64,000 nt of DNA, from assembly GCA_905215345.1 (NCBI GenBank), contig CAJMPR010000004.1, positions 124,001 through 188,000 on the forward strand, given 5' to 3'. This document shows, piece by piece, positions 32,856-41,821 of the stretch. The DNA comes from an uncultured bacterium. GTDB lineage: Bacteria; Bacteroidota; Bacteroidia; Bacteroidales; Bacteroidaceae. Position 1 is the stretch's first letter, and every line of letters starts with the position of its first letter. Both the position numbers and the translations under genes were made by a program. Below the pieces are notes generated by a model, which ran no database searches, was not told the origin of the DNA, and saw only the letters and a program-made list of their open reading frames with translations.

Positions 32856-34296
32856 TTTCTTTCTTCTTTCGTATCAGCTCCAAAGAGTCTTTCAATATCC
32901 TTGAACCGGTGATGTAAGCCGTACCTATGTAGATAGATATGCCGGCCACTGCCTGTGTGACGAGTAATAACAGTTGGTTTTCTATCCATCCGCCAATCGG
33001 TAGGATTAGTAAAGTCATCAATATGCTTAGTCCTGCGTATGGAAGCAAATCCCTAAGTTGCATGAAGAATCGGTATCCGGTGTAGCGGGCGGTATAAATC
33101 ATATTAATAATGTATACCAGTAGACGGGTGGCTACTAATCCGGCTACCATCGTCAATACATCTTCCCGATAGGTCAACAACACCACTACCACGGTGAATG
33201 CCACTTTGTAATATTCTATTTTGAGTATGCCGTCCGAACGCCCGCTTACCTTAATGAAATTATTGTTGATGGCGGTCAGGATAGTGAAGCATCCGCCAAG
33301 GCAAAGCAATTGGAAGAAAGGGATGGAAGGCCACCATTCTTCTTTCAGTAGCAACTGGATAATGGGACGTGCCGTAACGAGTAGCCCCGCCATAATGGGC
33401 AGTGTGATGAATGCCGTGAAACGAATGGTCTTGCGGTAGGCCCTTATCAACCTTTCCCGTTCGTCCTGAATGGTGCTGAATATAGGGAAAGTAGCATTCT
33501 GTATACTCCCGTAGAGTAGACTGACACCCATATCACACATCTTGTTTCCCTGTGTGTAATATCCTAATTGCTTTTGTGGAAACAGTTTGCCGATGATGAC
33601 AGAATAGATATTCAGGAAACAGGTGTTGATGAGGCTTGCCAATAACAGGCTCGAAGCAAATCTGAACAGCGAACGTATGACCGAAAAGTGAAAACACCAT
33701 TTCGGACGCCAATTTTCACGACACCAAAGCAGGGCGGCGCGTGCCCCTGCCAGTATCACCGGTTGCAAAGCCAATGTCCATACTCCCAACCCGGTCAGTG
33801 CCATAGCAAGCGAAGCGATGCCTGAAATCATCATGGAGAACAAGTTTATCTGCGTCAATGACTTGAAGCGGACTTGCTTGTTCAACAAGGTAGTTTGTAT
33901 GATGGTCAATGCATTAATGGGAAGCGCCAGGAAGATAACCGCTGACAGTTCCATCAGTTTGGGCTGATTAAAGAAGCGGGCTATCAAAGGGGAACAAGCT
34001 ACCAATATCCCATAGAGTAGAATGCTCATTCCCAGATTGAACCAGAAGACCGAACTGAACTCTTCCGCCGTTGTCTCTTTCTTTTGAATAAGTGCGGCGC
34101 TGAACCCGCTATCCAGTATAATATTGGCTACGGCACTGAAAATAGCAAGCATCCCCACCAATGCGTAATCCTCTACGGAGAGAATATTGGCTACAAGGAT
34201 ACCGACTATAAACAACAGAACTTGCTGGCCCATACGGTCCAGCAAGTTCCAGAGCAATGCTCCTATTGTTTTTTGTTTCAATGAAGGCTCGTTCAT
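32845..34296 (-). CDS. Wzx-type oligosaccharide flippase
   Basis: A 483-residue membrane protein with about 12-14 helices, of the polysaccharide exporter (MATE-related) superfamily. It begins KQKTIGALLWNLLDRMGQQV, with the recognisable SVEDYALVGMLAIFSAVANI and GYYTQGNKMCDM segments. It should move a lipid-linked oligosaccharide across the inner membrane. The position next to metG with glycosyltransferases on the other side recalls the Bacteroides protein O-glycosylation (lfg) loci as I remember them; this link is an inference. Confidence 0.88.
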   Translation of the reverse strand: MNEPSLKQKTIGALLWNLLDRMGQQVLLFIVGILVANILSVEDYALVGMLAIFSAVANIILDSGFSAALIQKKETTAEEFSSVFWFNLGMSILLYGILVACSPLIARFFNQPKLMELSAVIFLALPINALTIIQTTLLNKQVRFKSLTQINLFSMMISGIASLAMALTGLGVWTLALQPVILAGARAALLWCRENWRPKWCFHFSVIRSLFRFASSLLLASLINTCFLNIYSVIIGKLFPQKQLGYYTQGNKMCDMGVSLLYGSIQNATFPIFSTIQDERERLIRAYRKTIRFTAFITLPIMAGLLVTARPIIQLLLKEEWWPSIPFFQLLCLGGCFTILTAINNNFIKVSGRSDGILKIEYYKVAFTVVVVLLTYREDVLTMVAGLVATRLLVYIINMIYTARYTGYRFFMQLRDLLPYAGLSILMTLLILPIGGWIENQLLLLVTQAVAGISIYIGTAYITGSRILKDSLELIRKKKENGK

Positions 34297-34352
34297 CTCA
34301 CACTTTTCTTCCTCGTTTCCTCGTCAACTTAAAAACTTGTTAACTTAAAAAT

Positions 34353-36392
34353 TTACTTCACTTCGCTACCCGGTTTTACCTCACGCATAGTAGTGACAAC
34401 GGAAAGTGTGCCGTCGTAGTTCTCGGCAGAAAGTATCATACCTTCGCTGACGATGCCTTTCAGTTTGCGCGGGGCAAGGTTGGCAATGAAGCAAACTTGC
34501 TTACCTACCAATTCTTCCGGTTTATAGTGCTGGGCAATACCGCTGACGATGGTACGATTTTCCAATCCGTCGGCAATCTTGAACTGTAACAGTTTATCAG
34601 CCTTAGGTACTTTCTGGCACTCCAACACCGTACCTACACGGATATCAAGCTTCATAAAGTCATCGAACTCGATGTTTGCACGGATGGGGTTGGCTTTATA
34701 GTTAGCTTCTTCGTTGGCTTTCTTGGTATCCAGTAGCTTCTGCACCTGTGCTTCGATGGTGCTGTCCTCAATCTTTTCGAACAGTAATTCGGGTTCAGCC
34801 AATTGATGCCCAGCAGGGAGCAAATCAGTTTGACCAAGTTCCGCCCAGTCGAAGTTATCCATGTTCAACATCTTACGCAGACGTTCGCTACTGAACGGCA
34901 GGAACGGTTCGAAAGCGATAGCAAGATTGGCAACCAACTGCAACGAGATATTCAAGATGGTAGCTACGCGGGGCATATCTGTCTTGGCGAGCTTCCACGG
35001 TTCAGTATCGGCAAGGTATTTATTACCGATACGGGCAAGGTTCATAGCCTCTTTCTGGGCGTCACGGAACTTGAATACATCAAGCAACTTTTCCACTTCG
35101 GCTTTTACGTCGGCAAACTCTTTAAGGGTTTCTTTATCATAATCGGTCAATTCGCCCGCTGCGGGTACTACACCGTCGAAGTATTTCTTGGTAAGTTGCA
35201 GCGCACGGTTCACGAAGTTACCATATACAGCCACTAACTCATTGTTATTACGTGCCTGGAAGTCTTTCCAGGTAAAGTCATTGTCCTTTGTCTCCGGTGC
35301 ATTGGCGGTAAGCACATAACGCAATACATCCTGCTTGCCGGGGAAGTCTTCCAGATACTCGTGCAACCATACCGCCCAGTTGCGGGAAGTAGAAATCTTG
35401 TCACCCTCCAGGTTCAGGAACTCGTTGCTCGGTACATTATCCGGCAAAATGTAGCTGCCTTCCGCTTTCAGCATAGCGGGGAACACGATGCAGTGGAATA
35501 CGATATTGTCTTTTCCGATAAAATGTACCAGACGGGTTTCGGGGTCTTTCCACCACTTTTCCCAAGAGTCGGGTAAAAGTTCTTTGGTATTGCTGATGTA
35601 ACCGATAGGTGCATCGAACCATACATAAAGCACTTTACCTTCAGCACCTTCTACCGGAACGGGAATACCCCAATCGAGGTCGCGACTTACGGCACGGGGT
35701 TGTAAACCCATGTCGAGCCAACTCTTGCATTGGCCGTAAACATTGGGACGCCATTCTTTATGGTCTTCCAGTATCCACTGGCGCAACCATGCCTCGTGCT
35801 TGTCAAGCGGCAGGTACCAGTGTTTGGTTTCACGCATTACAGGCTGGCTTCCGCTGATGGCGCTCTTCGGATTAATCAAATCCGTTGGGCTGAGGCTTGT
35901 ACCACACTTTTCGCATTGGTCGCCATAAGCGCCTTCCGCATGGCAATGTGGACATTCACCGGTAATATAACGGTCGGCAAGGAAAGTTTTGGCTTCCTCG
36001 TCGTAGTATTGCATGCTGGTTTTTTCGATAAATTCGCCTTTATCATACAACTTACGGAAGAAGCCGGAAGCTGTATCGTGGTGAGTTTTTGAGGTTGTAC
36101 GGCTATATACATCAAATGAAATACCGAAATCTTCGAAAGATTTCTTGATAAGCGTATGATAACGGTCTACCACATCCTGCGGAGTGATGCCTTCTTTCTT
36201 GGCGCGAATGGTGATGGGCACTCCGTGTTCGTCCGAACCGCCAATGAAAACCACTTCTTCTTTTTTCAATCTCAGATAGCGGACGTAAATATCGGCAGGT
36301 ACATAAACCCCTGCGAGGTGTCCGATATGCACAGGACCGTTAGCATAGGGCAGAGCCGATGTCACGGTGGTGCGTTTGAATTTCTTTTCCAT
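34353..36392 (-). CDS. metG: Methionyl-tRNA synthetase
   Basis: A 679-residue class I aminoacyl-tRNA synthetase when started at MEKKFKRTTV (base 36392); 24 more open codons upstream lack coding character. It has the HIGH motif (VHIGHLAGVY), a zinc knuckle with CPHC and CEKC, the KMSKS-like loop GDKISTSRN, an anticodon-binding helical domain and a C-terminal tRNA-binding (EMAP-like) domain starting about residue 570 (FDDFMKLDIRVGTV). This is the usual length and layout for the Bacteroides enzyme. It charges tRNA-Met with methionine. Confidence 0.97.
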   Translation of the reverse strand: MEKKFKRTTVTSALPYANGPVHIGHLAGVYVPADIYVRYLRLKKEEVVFIGGSDEHGVPITIRAKKEGITPQDVVDRYHTLIKKSFEDFGISFDVYSRTTSKTHHDTASGFFRKLYDKGEFIEKTSMQYYDEEAKTFLADRYITGECPHCHAEGAYGDQCEKCGTSLSPTDLINPKSAISGSQPVMRETKHWYLPLDKHEAWLRQWILEDHKEWRPNVYGQCKSWLDMGLQPRAVSRDLDWGIPVPVEGAEGKVLYVWFDAPIGYISNTKELLPDSWEKWWKDPETRLVHFIGKDNIVFHCIVFPAMLKAEGSYILPDNVPSNEFLNLEGDKISTSRNWAVWLHEYLEDFPGKQDVLRYVLTANAPETKDNDFTWKDFQARNNNELVAVYGNFVNRALQLTKKYFDGVVPAAGELTDYDKETLKEFADVKAEVEKLLDVFKFRDAQKEAMNLARIGNKYLADTEPWKLAKTDMPRVATILNISLQLVANLAIAFEPFLPFSSERLRKMLNMDNFDWAELGQTDLLPAGHQLAEPELLFEKIEDSTIEAQVQKLLDTKKANEEANYKANPIRANIEFDDFMKLDIRVGTVLECQKVPKADKLLQFKIADGLENRTIVSGIAQHYKPEELVGKQVCFIANLAPRKLKGIVSEGMILSAENYDGTLSVVTTMREVKPGSEVK

Positions 36393-36599
36393 TGTGTTAT
36401 ATGTATCTCTTTTGTTATGAACGCTTTTAGTTGCGCAAAGATAGCGGTTTTCTGATGATTGCACAAAAGAGACCGGTTATTTCTATGGAAAGGACAGTCA
36501 TTCTCTTGTTTATAAATCAAACGCTAATTAAAAGTATATCATTGAGAAGGTAAACATAGTTTGTTAGTAAGTAAAACTAAAAACTATACTTTCATTTTT

Positions 36600-36662
36600 A
36601 TAACCGAAGCTTTAGTTTGTATAACTGAAACTTTTATTTCTATAACTGAAGCTTTAATTCTA
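36600..36662. repeat. Three tandem 21-base repeats
   Basis: Units of 21 bases at 36600-36620, 36621-36641 and 36642-36662 follow the pattern ATAACTGAAGCTTTAATTT. A weaker fourth copy may precede them. They lie in the 395-base gap between the divergent metG and acyl-CoA synthetase genes, well upstream of the latter's promoter, where they could be regulator binding sites. The rest of the gap is AT-rich without other structure that I can see. Confidence 0.8.
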
Positions 36663-36722
36663 AGTTTTCCTTATAAGCAAGTAATGTTTACTTCCTAGGT
36701 CAAAGAATATTTTATTATAATG

Positions 36723-36753
36723 ATTGTCATTACGCATACAAAATGTATATTTG
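36723..36753 (+). promoter_or_regulatory. Bacteroides promoter of the acyl-CoA synthetase gene
   Basis: ATTG (36723-36726) and TATATTTG (36746-36753) are separated by 19 bases, close to the consensus TTTG-N19-21-TAnnTTTG. The start codon follows 34 bases later. Confidence 0.7.
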
Positions 36754-36787
36754 TACATTATATATAGTGAACTTGACAGAATAGATT

Positions 36788-38851
36788 ATGATAACAAACC
36801 AATTGCTGCGTCCTGCCAGTATTGTGGTAGTAGGAGCTTCTAATAATGTGCATAAACCCGGCGGTGCCATCTTGAAAAACTTGATTAACGGCGGATATGC
36901 CGGAGAACTGCGTGCCGTCAATCCGAAAGAAACAGAAGTGCAGGGTGTTACAGCTTATGCCGATGTAAAGGATATTCCGGATACGGACTTGGCAATACTT
37001 GCCATACCGGCTTCTCTTTGTCCTGATGCGGTAGAATTACTTGCTGCGGAAAAGCAGGTACGTGCGTTCATCATTCTCTCTGCCGGTTTCGGTGAAGAAA
37101 CACATGAAGGTGCATTGTTGGAAGACCGCATTCTGGATACGGTAAACAAATATGGGGCTTCATTGATAGGACCTAACTGTATCGGGCTGATGAATACCTG
37201 GCATCATAGCGTATTCAGCCAGCCCATTCCTAACCTGCATCCGCAGGGGGTGGACCTGATTTCAAGTTCCGGTGCAACGGCTGTCTTTATCTTGGAAAGT
37301 GCCGTGACGAAAGGATTGCAGTTTAACTCCGTATGGTCGGTGGGTAACGCCAAGCAGATAGGGGTGGAAGATGTGTTGCAGTATATGGATGAGCATTTCA
37401 ATCCTGATACGGATTCTAAAATAAAACTGCTTTATATAGAGAGTATCGCTGATCCTGACCGTCTGTTGTTTCATGCTTCCTCACTTATTAAGAAAGGTTG
37501 CAAGATTGCCGCTATCAAATCCGGCAGTAGTGAAAGCGGAAGCCGGGCGGCTTCTTCGCATACGGGAGCCATTGCCAGTCCGGATTCGGCGGTAGAAGCA
37601 TTGTTCCGTAAGGCGGGTATTGTACGCTGCTATTCACGTGAGGAACTGACGACCGTAGGTTGTGTGTTTACTTTACCCGAACTCAAAGGGAAAAACTTTG
37701 CAATCATCACCCATGCCGGTGGTCCGGGCGTGATGCTGACCGATGCCTTAAGCAAAGGCGGACTGAATGTGCCGAAGTTGGAAGGTGAGGCTGTGGAAGA
37801 ATTGAAAGGCAAACTCTTCCCGGGTGCCGCTGTCGGTAATCCGATTGATATCCTCGCCACAGGTACTCCGGAACATCTGCGTCTCTGTTTGGAATATTGC
37901 GAAGAGAAGTTTGATAATATAGATGCAGTGATGGCGATATTCGGAACTCCGGGGCTGGTGACTATGTTCGAAATGTACGATGTACTACACGAAAAGATGC
38001 AGACTTGTAAGAAACCGATATTTCCGATACTTCCTTCCATTAATACTGCCGGAGCGGAAGTTTCGGCTTTCCTCGCCAAAGGGCATGTGAATTTTGCCGA
38101 TGAAGTGACGCTTGGTACCGCACTTTCGCGAATCATGAATGCTTCGCGTCCCGCGAATAACGAGATAGAACTTTTTGGGGTGGATGTTCCCCGTATCCGG
38201 CGTATCATCGATTCAATTCCACAGGACGGTTATATCGAACCCCACTATGTACAGGCATTGCTTCGCTCGGCAGGGATTCCGATTGTGGAGGAATTTGTAT
38301 CGGCTAATAAGGAAGAAGTGCTTGCCTTTGCCCGTCGCGCAGGATTTCCGGTAGTGGCAAAAGTGGTAGGACCTGTTCATAAGTCGGACGTTGGCGGCGT
38401 AGTACTGAATATCAAGAGCGAACAACATCTTGAACTGGAGTTTGACCGCATGATGCAGATTCCTGAAGTGACCGGTATCATGGTACAACCTATGTTACAG
38501 GGTACGGAACTATTTGTCGGTGCGAAATATGAGGAAAAATTCGGGCATGTGGTACTTTGCGGTTTAGGAGGTATTTTCGTGGAAGTATTGAAGGATGTTT
38601 CTTCCGGTTTGGCGCCTTTGTCTTACGAAGAAGCCTATTCTATGATTCATTCGCTTCGCGCTTATAAGATTATAAAAGGTACACGCGGGCAGAAAGGTGT
38701 GAATGAAGATAAGTTTGCCGAAATCATTGTGCGGCTTTCTACTTTGCTACGCTTTGCCACGGAAATAAAAGAAATGGATATTAACCCCTTGTTGGCCACC
38801 GAAAAGCATGTGATAGCAGTGGATGCCCGCATTAGGATAGAGAGAAAATAA
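36788..38851 (+). CDS. ADP-forming acyl-CoA (acetyl-CoA) synthetase, fused subunits
   Basis: A 687-residue fusion of the alpha and beta parts of NDP-forming acyl-CoA synthetase. The CoA-binding Rossmann domain is at about 1-130 (VVVGASNNVHKPGGAI), two succinyl-CoA-ligase-like domains at about 140-450, and an ATP-grasp domain at about 465-685 (VVAKVVGPVHKSDVGGVV). The phosphohistidine motif SSHTGAIASPDSA is present, with the His near residue 258. The enzyme interconverts acetyl-CoA and acetate with formation of ATP, a fermentative energy-conserving step; other short acyl-CoAs are possible. It is monocistronic with its own good promoter. Confidence 0.92.
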   Translation: MITNQLLRPASIVVVGASNNVHKPGGAILKNLINGGYAGELRAVNPKETEVQGVTAYADVKDIPDTDLAILAIPASLCPDAVELLAAEKQVRAFIILSAGFGEETHEGALLEDRILDTVNKYGASLIGPNCIGLMNTWHHSVFSQPIPNLHPQGVDLISSSGATAVFILESAVTKGLQFNSVWSVGNAKQIGVEDVLQYMDEHFNPDTDSKIKLLYIESIADPDRLLFHASSLIKKGCKIAAIKSGSSESGSRAASSHTGAIASPDSAVEALFRKAGIVRCYSREELTTVGCVFTLPELKGKNFAIITHAGGPGVMLTDALSKGGLNVPKLEGEAVEELKGKLFPGAAVGNPIDILATGTPEHLRLCLEYCEEKFDNIDAVMAIFGTPGLVTMFEMYDVLHEKMQTCKKPIFPILPSINTAGAEVSAFLAKGHVNFADEVTLGTALSRIMNASRPANNEIELFGVDVPRIRRIIDSIPQDGYIEPHYVQALLRSAGIPIVEEFVSANKEEVLAFARRAGFPVVAKVVGPVHKSDVGGVVLNIKSEQHLELEFDRMMQIPEVTGIMVQPMLQGTELFVGAKYEEKFGHVVLCGLGGIFVEVLKDVSSGLAPLSYEEAYSMIHSLRAYKIIKGTRGQKGVNEDKFAEIIVRLSTLLRFATEIKEMDINPLLATEKHVIAVDARIRIERK

Positions 38852-38940
38852 TTTCTTCTGAAAAAAAGGGTGTTGCCATGCAGTATTCTCTTTTTATTTG
38901 CATTTATTAGTTATAACTAACTAGACTAAGAAGTAGTGCT

Positions 38941-39120
38941 ATGAAAAGAGGGAGAAAGCAAAGATTGCTGGCCTACAATGGATTAATGTCGAGCGTATTG
39001 GCATTATTGGGTTTTGTTGCATGCGATGAGAACGGCATGGGCACGATGCGATGTGAGTATGGAACTCCTTATGCGGAATACGAAATCAAAGGCAAGGTCA
39101 TGAATCAAGAACAATTTTAA
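38941..39120 (+). CDS. Short radical SAM-associated lipoprotein
   Basis: A 59-residue lipoprotein. A basic start (MKRGRKQRLLAYNGLMSSVL) leads to the lipobox LLGFVAC (Cys 28) and a mature part of only 32 residues containing CEYGTPYAEYEIKGKV. The phrase EYGTPYAxYxIKGxV is the mark of the small lipoproteins found beside one group of Bacteroidetes radical SAM enzymes (rSAM/lipoprotein system, TIGR04134-type as I recall). Usual members continue with a beta-rich domain of about 60-100 more residues; here it stops after KVMNQEQF. The maturase gene follows in the same reading frame 27 bases later. Confidence 0.75.
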   Translation: MKRGRKQRLLAYNGLMSSVLALLGFVACDENGMGTMRCEYGTPYAEYEIKGKVMNQEQF

Positions 39121-39147
39121 ACTAAAAAAAGAAAGCATAATAGATTA

Positions 39148-40218
39148 GTGGGAACTCTTTCTGTTCGTAAACGTCTGGCTTTGGAGATTGCGCGCAAGAT
39201 GCGTAATAACCTTAAAGAGTTGCATCCGTTGAGGCAACTCTTTTGGGAATGTACTTTGCGTTGTAACCTGCACTGCAAACATTGCGGTAGTGACTGTAAG
39301 CGGATGCCCGAAACCAAAGATATGCCGGCTACAGACTTTCTGCGGGTGATTGATTCTATCACCCCGCATGTGAATCCTAACGAAATAAGTGTTATTATTA
39401 CCGGTGGTGAACCTTTGATGCGGGAGGACTTGGAGGAAGTTGGGCTGGAACTTTACCGACGTGGCTATCCATGGGGTGTGGTTTCCAACGGCCTTTATTT
39501 AAGTGAAAAGCGTTTGCAACGGTTGATGGCTGCTGGGCTTCATTCCATTACTGTAAGCCTGGATGGTTTTGCAGAAGACCATAACTGGCTGCGCTGTCAT
39601 CCGGAGAGTTATGACAGGGCTATGGAAGCCATTAAGATGTTGGTACATGAACCGGAACTGGCGTGGGATGTGGTGACATGTGTGAATGGTCGTAATTATC
39701 CGTATCTGGATGAACTGAAAACTTCCCTTTATAAGATTGGTGTTCGTCGCTGGCGTTTGTTTACTATTTTCCCGATGGGCCGTGCCGCATCACATCCTGA
39801 ATTTCAACTGAACGACGGGGAATTTGCAGGTATGATGGACTTTATCAAGCGTACCCGTAAAGAAGGAAAAATGCATGTGGATTATGGTTGTGAAGGTTTC
39901 CTGGGAAATTACGAAGGAGAGGTTCGCGACAGTTTCTTTTCCTGTAATGCCGGCCTAAGCGTAGGTTCGGTTTTGGTGGATGGCTCCATATCCGCCTGTC
40001 CCAGTATCCGTAGTGATTTTCATCAGGGAAATATCTACCAGGATGATTTCATGGAAGTATGGGAGAACCGTTTTCAGGCTTTTCGTAACCGGGAATGGAT
40101 GAAGAAAGGGGCTTGTGCCGACTGCGATTTTTTCCGCTATTGTGAAGGAAACGGCATGCACTTACGTGACGATAAGGGGGAATTACTTTTTTGTCATCTT
40201 GAGAGACTTCATTCATAG
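39148..40218 (+). CDS. Radical SAM/SPASM enzyme of the rSAM/lipoprotein system
   Basis: A 356-residue enzyme with GTG as likely start, since no ATG precedes the domain. The [4Fe-4S] motif is C39-NLH-C43-KH-C46, followed by the GGEP-type ITGGEPLMRED. The C-terminal SPASM-like region has Cys in FFSCNAG, SACPS, and GACADCDFFRYCEG for auxiliary clusters. It resembles the TIGR04133-type enzymes that accompany small lipoproteins, and the gene upstream encodes one. The presumed substrate is that lipoprotein; the chemistry is not known. It converges with yifB, leaving 10 bases between them. Confidence 0.88.
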   Translation: MGTLSVRKRLALEIARKMRNNLKELHPLRQLFWECTLRCNLHCKHCGSDCKRMPETKDMPATDFLRVIDSITPHVNPNEISVIITGGEPLMREDLEEVGLELYRRGYPWGVVSNGLYLSEKRLQRLMAAGLHSITVSLDGFAEDHNWLRCHPESYDRAMEAIKMLVHEPELAWDVVTCVNGRNYPYLDELKTSLYKIGVRRWRLFTIFPMGRAASHPEFQLNDGEFAGMMDFIKRTRKEGKMHVDYGCEGFLGNYEGEVRDSFFSCNAGLSVGSVLVDGSISACPSIRSDFHQGNIYQDDFMEVWENRFQAFRNREWMKKGACADCDFFRYCEGNGMHLRDDKGELLFCHLERLHS

Positions 40219-40228
40219 CTGTTCCGTA

Positions 40229-41767
40229 TTACCCCGCCCAATCCTCCCTATCCAGATTCCTATATCCAATCGCTTCTGCCAAATGGGCAGGTCTTATTGA
40301 TTCGCTCCCTTCAAGGTCGGCAATGGTGCGCGAGACTTTTAAGATGCGGTCGTAGGCACGTGCTGAAAGGTTGAAGCGGTTCATGGCATTCTTTAGTAAT
40401 TCAAGTCCTTTATCATCTGGGCGGGCGTAACGGGCAAGTAGTTTGCTGCTCATTTGTGCATTACAATATGTTCTCGATATGTCTGTATATCTCTCCGATT
40501 GAATTTGACGGGCTTGTACCACTCGTTCACGGATACTGGCGCTCGATTCAGCGGGGCGGGCGTCCGACATCTTCTCAAATGGAACGGGGATGACTTCAAT
40601 TTGCAGGTCAATGCGGTCGAGCAGAGGTCCTGAAATGCGATTCAGATATTTCTGTACTTGTCCCGGACTGCATACACAGGCTTTGGTAGGGTGATTATAA
40701 TATCCGCAAGGACAAGGATTCATGGAGGCGACCAATGTAAAGCTGGCGGGATATTCTACTTTACATTTAACGCGTGAAATGGTAATCTTCCGGTCTTCCA
40801 GCGGTTGACGTAAAACTTCGAGTACATTCCGGTTAAATTCGGGTAACTCATCGAGGAACAGTACACCGTTATGGGCAAGGCTGATTTCACCCGGCTGGGG
40901 AAAACTTCCTCCACCTGTCATAGCTACGGTGGAAATCGTATGGTGCGGGTCACGGAATGGGCGTTTGGAAATGAGTCCGCCGTCTTTGTCCAGCGTTCCG
41001 GCAACAGAATGTATTTTGGTTGTTTCAAGGCTTTCACCCAATGATAATGGAGGTAGTATAGAGGGGAGACGCTTTGCCAGCATGGACTTTCCACTACCCG
41101 GTGCACCAACTAAAAGTATATTATGCCCACCCGCAGCTGCTACTTCTAAAGCACGCTTTACATTTTCTTGTCCTTTTACGTCGGCAAAGTCCAGTTCCGA
41201 GGTACTTTGTTGGGCATAGAACTCTTCACGGGTATTGACCTGAGTGGGTTCTAAATCTTGTGTCCCATTAAAGAATTCGATAACTTCCTTGAGATTCTCC
41301 ACTCCGTAGACATTGAGGTTATTGACAACGGCAGCTTCGCGGGCATTATGCTTGGGAATGATTATTCCCTCAAAACCGAGTTCTCTTGCTTTTATAGCTA
41401 TGGGTAACGCTCCTTTTATAGGTTGGAGGCTACCGTCCAGACTTAATTCCCCCATTAACAGATAACGTTCTAATTTATCCGGTTTAATGACTTCACCGGC
41501 ACTTAGCATACCGATGGCCAAAGGTAAATCGTATGCGGAACCTTCTTTACGGATGTCTGCCGGTGCCATGTTGATGACAATATTGCTTGTTGGCATCCGG
41601 TAACCATTTACCTGCAAAGCAGAGATTATGCGTTGGTGGCTTTCTTTAACTGCTGAGTCGGGTAATCCGACGAGATAAAACATACAGCCTCTGGAACTGT
41701 TGACTTCGATAGTGATGAGGGTTGCATCAATACCTTGAACAGCCGCTCCAAAAATTTTGATGAGCAC
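40229..41767 (-). CDS. comM: YifB/ComM-family Mg-chelatase-like ATPase
   Basis: A 512-residue protein of usual length. The N-terminal ChlI-like domain (about 1-165) starts FGAAVQGIDATLITIEVNSS, the AAA+ domain carries Walker A GAPGSGKSML and Walker B LFLDELPEF, and the C-terminal Mg_chelatase_C domain holds ARAYDRILKVSRTIADL. ComM is a hexameric helicase that extends heteroduplex DNA in natural transformation and recombination. The cysteine-rich loop CPCGYYNHPTKACVC is typical. The start is unambiguous. Confidence 0.93.
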   Translation of the reverse strand: MLIKIFGAAVQGIDATLITIEVNSSRGCMFYLVGLPDSAVKESHQRIISALQVNGYRMPTSNIVINMAPADIRKEGSAYDLPLAIGMLSAGEVIKPDKLERYLLMGELSLDGSLQPIKGALPIAIKARELGFEGIIIPKHNAREAAVVNNLNVYGVENLKEVIEFFNGTQDLEPTQVNTREEFYAQQSTSELDFADVKGQENVKRALEVAAAGGHNILLVGAPGSGKSMLAKRLPSILPPLSLGESLETTKIHSVAGTLDKDGGLISKRPFRDPHHTISTVAMTGGGSFPQPGEISLAHNGVLFLDELPEFNRNVLEVLRQPLEDRKITISRVKCKVEYPASFTLVASMNPCPCGYYNHPTKACVCSPGQVQKYLNRISGPLLDRIDLQIEVIPVPFEKMSDARPAESSASIRERVVQARQIQSERYTDISRTYCNAQMSSKLLARYARPDDKGLELLKNAMNRFNLSARAYDRILKVSRTIADLEGSESIRPAHLAEAIGYRNLDREDWAG

Positions 41768-41821
41768 GAGGGTTATTTATGAATTAAAAAATAATTAATA
41801 ATGAATGGGAAGAAGTGGTTC

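Noticed and set aside
39118..39150. Programmed stop-codon readthrough joining the short lipoprotein to the radical SAM enzyme
   Set aside because: The two are in the same frame, but the TAA context shows no recoding signal, and a GTG start after an A-rich stretch explains the second gene more simply.
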